In this document: positions 62,386 to 64,000 of the stretch, in pieces
Layout: every line of letters begins with the position of its first letter
Numbering within the stretch: the stretch's first letter is position 1
NCBI GenBank assembly: GCA_050943255.1
Contig: JBMNOV010000003.1
Location: 17,573 to 81,572 of the forward strand
Source of the DNA: UBA4844 sp050943255
GTDB taxonomy: Bacteria; Bacillota; Syntrophomonadia; Syntrophomonadales; Syntrophomonadaceae
Length of the DNA: 64,000 nucleotides
Direction: 5' to 3'
Program-made: the position numbers and the translations under genes
Notes under the pieces: generated by a model
The model's database searches: none
Seen by the model: the letters and a program-made list of their open reading frames with translations, nothing else
What the model was told of the DNA's origin: nothing

Positions 62386-63075
62386 ATGAGGAATAAGGAA
62401 TTATATATAGGCATTAAGGATGCCTTTCCCATTGTACTAGGTTATATCCCCTTGGGATTTGCCTTTGGCATACTAGCAAATCAAGTGGGGATGACAGTAT
62501 TCCAGGCATGTCTGATGTCGCTTATGTGTTTTACTGGTGCGGGCCAATATATTGCTATTGGCGTGATGCAGGCAGGGGGAGCACTATTTACGATTATTGC
62601 AGCAAATATACTGGTCAATTTACGCTATTTCCTTTTTGCAACTTCTATGGTGCCTTATCTAAAGAATGTAAACCCTACCTTAGCTACGCTTTTATCATAT
62701 GGCTTAACAGATGAAACATATGCTGTAGCTATTACTCGATATCAAAATCACAGTGCTTCGGCTTCTTATATGGCCGGACTCAATATCACCTCGCATTTTG
62801 GTTGGATAATTAGTACTTTGGCAGGTGCAATACTAGGGAACTTAATAACCAATACCGATCGTATCGGATTAGGATTTGCCCTGCCTGCTATGTATATCTG
62901 CTTATTAATTTTTGTTATAAGAAAGCACAGTGATATTCTGGTTGCTCTAGTAAGTGCGGGTTTTTGTATACTTATTGGATGCATTATACCTTCATCTATG
63001 GTTAACCTTTCCAATATTATTATTGCAACATTGATAGCTGCTAGTTTGGGGGTAATAGTAGATGAGCGACACTGA
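62386..63075 (+). CDS. azlC: AzlC family branched-chain amino acid exporter subunit
   Basis: 229 residues, about seven membrane helices: GIKDAFPIVLGYIPLGFAFGILA, CLMSLMCFTGAGQYIAIG and NLRYFLFATSMVPYL are AzlC landmarks. With AzlD it exports branched-chain amino acids. ATG 62386 lacks a strong ribosome-binding site. It overlaps azlD by 14 bases. Confidence 0.94.
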   Translation: MRNKELYIGIKDAFPIVLGYIPLGFAFGILANQVGMTVFQACLMSLMCFTGAGQYIAIGVMQAGGALFTIIAANILVNLRYFLFATSMVPYLKNVNPTLATLLSYGLTDETYAVAITRYQNHSASASYMAGLNITSHFGWIISTLAGAILGNLITNTDRIGLGFALPAMYICLLIFVIRKHSDILVALVSAGFCILIGCIIPSSMVNLSNIIIATLIAASLGVIVDERH

Positions 63076-63391
63076 TATACTATTAATGATATTTGGAGTG
63101 TCAGCAGTAAGCCTTTTACCCCGTATACTCCCAGTAGCGTTATTATCACGCTTGGAATTTCCTCAGTTTTTACGGAAATGGTTATCTTTTGTTCCCCCTG
63201 CAGTTCTTGGCGGCTTAGTCGGAGTAAGCATTCTAGCGCCGGAAGGTTTTATTAATATTAATCCAACCAATCTATATTTGTGGGCGGCAATTCCTACCTT
63301 TATTGTTGCCATAAAATTAAGAAGTCTTTTTTATACCTTGCTTGTAGGAATAATAACAATGGCAATTTTATATAACTTTTTTGCAATATAA
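63062..63391 (+). CDS. azlD: AzlD family branched-chain amino acid exporter subunit
   Basis: 109 residues with about four membrane helices: SLLPRILPVALLSRLEFPQFLRKWLSFVPPAVLGGLV (in parts) is typical of AzlD. It partners AzlC, whose 3' end it overlaps, so translation is probably coupled. Confidence 0.93.
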   Translation: MSDTDILLMIFGVSAVSLLPRILPVALLSRLEFPQFLRKWLSFVPPAVLGGLVGVSILAPEGFININPTNLYLWAAIPTFIVAIKLRSLFYTLLVGIITMAILYNFFAI

Positions 63392-63443
63392 AGAATTGCT
63401 CTATCGTATATAGCAAAATTTATTAAAGAAAGAAGGAGGAAAC

Positions 63444-63764
63444 ATGAATAAGCGATTAATTTTTACCTGCCTTCTATTAATAATGGTTTTAACTCTAAGC
63501 GGGTGTAATTTTAATTTAAGCAATTTAGTAAAGCCCCAAGATAACCCAGATACATTTGTCAAGGTTGAAATAGTATTTACAGATGGCCAAAGTTTAATAA
63601 CTTATCTGAGGGATTTGGGCTTGGAGAAAAATGCTAGGATTTATGTGGGAGGGGCTTCCACTAATAATTTTTATGATTCCGAAGGTAATATAATAGGTGC
63701 CTTTAACTATCAGCGTGTACTTTATATAAAGATACTACCTGAAAGTACCAACGAAAATCAATAG
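63444..63764 (+). CDS. Small predicted lipoprotein
   Basis: 106 residues. A signal peptide ends in the lipobox LSGC, with C21 as the lipidated residue. The mature part (VKVEIVFTDGQSLITYLRDLGLEKNARIYVGGAS in parts) ends in a predicted beta strand and resembles small proteins with a DG-x3-Y core whose function I do not know. AAGGAGG precedes ATG 63444. It lies 52 bases after azlD. Confidence 0.82.
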   Translation: MNKRLIFTCLLLIMVLTLSGCNFNLSNLVKPQDNPDTFVKVEIVFTDGQSLITYLRDLGLEKNARIYVGGASTNNFYDSEGNIIGAFNYQRVLYIKILPESTNENQ

Positions 63765-64000
63765 TATAATGTTATGTAGGAAAGTTTTATCACTAATGCC
63801 ATAGGGTAATAATTCTATAAACTTGCTATAAACAGTAAAATTTCAGATTAATTACTTAATAAACTAAGCTTAAGTAATTGTATAAGCATGGAATATGTTT
63901 AAATCTTGCAGTTCCTATACCTTTTGTGGTATTATATTATTTTGTAATGGTCCTAAATAGATTATTTAACAATAAATGTAATAATTTCTCAATTTTAAAG
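63765..64000. other. 236-base AT-rich end of window with one hairpin
   Basis: AATTACTTAA (63850-63859) pairs with TTAAGTAATT (63870-63879), 10 bp, which may end the azlCD-lipoprotein transcript. No gene is seen. Confidence 0.5.

Noticed and set aside
1..64000. CRISPR arrays, rRNA, tRNA, intact insertion sequences, prophage genes
   Set aside because: No regularly spaced repeats, no cloverleaf-like or rRNA-like stretch, and no integrase or full transposase was seen.

Overview
The window reads as chromosome of an anaerobic, spore-forming, low-GC Firmicute (Clostridia). The gene order follows the fla/che to rpsB to polC-nusA-infB-pnp to dut backbone known from Bacillus subtilis and many Clostridia. 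A small acid-soluble spore protein gene and a B. subtilis-like SwrB position support this. A Syntrophomonas-like organism is my best guess, but that is inference from gene content.

Region 1 (1-23.4 kb) is one long + strand motility operon: the end of flgD, a flagellar-operon protein, a giant flgE, flbD, fliL, fliM, fliY, cheY, fliO-P-Q-R, flhB, flhA, flhF, flhG, a PilZ c-di-GMP effector, cheB-A-W-C-D, the motility sigma factor, a DUF342 protein, a small unknown gene and a SwrB-like gene. Many genes overlap by 1-20 bases. Region 2 (23.5-34.4 kb) holds rpsB-tsf-pyrH-frr, uppS-cdsA, an AI-2E family permease, dxr-rseP-ispG and proS: translation, nucleotide, isoprenoid and envelope functions. Region 3 (34.6-50 kb) holds mgtC, a PolC replicase, then rimP-nusA-ylxR-ylxQ-infB-rbfA-nrnA-truB-ribF and rpsO-pnp. 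Region 4 (50.4-57.1 kb) holds a YlxY-like deacetylase, a D,D-carboxypeptidase, an M16 peptidase, dut, a YmxH protein, a 580-base gap with two inverted-repeat structures, a small HTH-like protein, guaB and a short mgtC paralogue.

Region 5 (57.1-64 kb) is the accessory part. A c-di-AMP (ydaO-type) riboswitch precedes an aminomutase whose substrate-site residues are those of glutamate 2,3-aminomutase, so this looks like c-di-AMP control of the osmolyte beta-glutamate. Convergent to it, on the minus strand, are a SASP gene and a 64-codon DUF1858 gene with an in-frame TGA exactly where the second cysteine of its CxxC motif belongs, followed by a SECIS-like hairpin: a candidate selenoprotein. Then come a radical SAM protein, a PhoU-like DUF47 protein, corA on the minus strand with a structured leader that could hide its ribosome-binding site, azlC-azlD and a small lipoprotein.

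The items most worth following are the CxxU DUF1858 protein, the riboswitch-aminomutase unit, the corA leader, a PolC that lacks its proofreading exonuclease domain, the repeat-filled FlgE, and the SwrB-like protein that carries an IF2-N-like domain and seems to need an AUU start. No rRNA, tRNA, CRISPR array or intact insertion sequence was seen.
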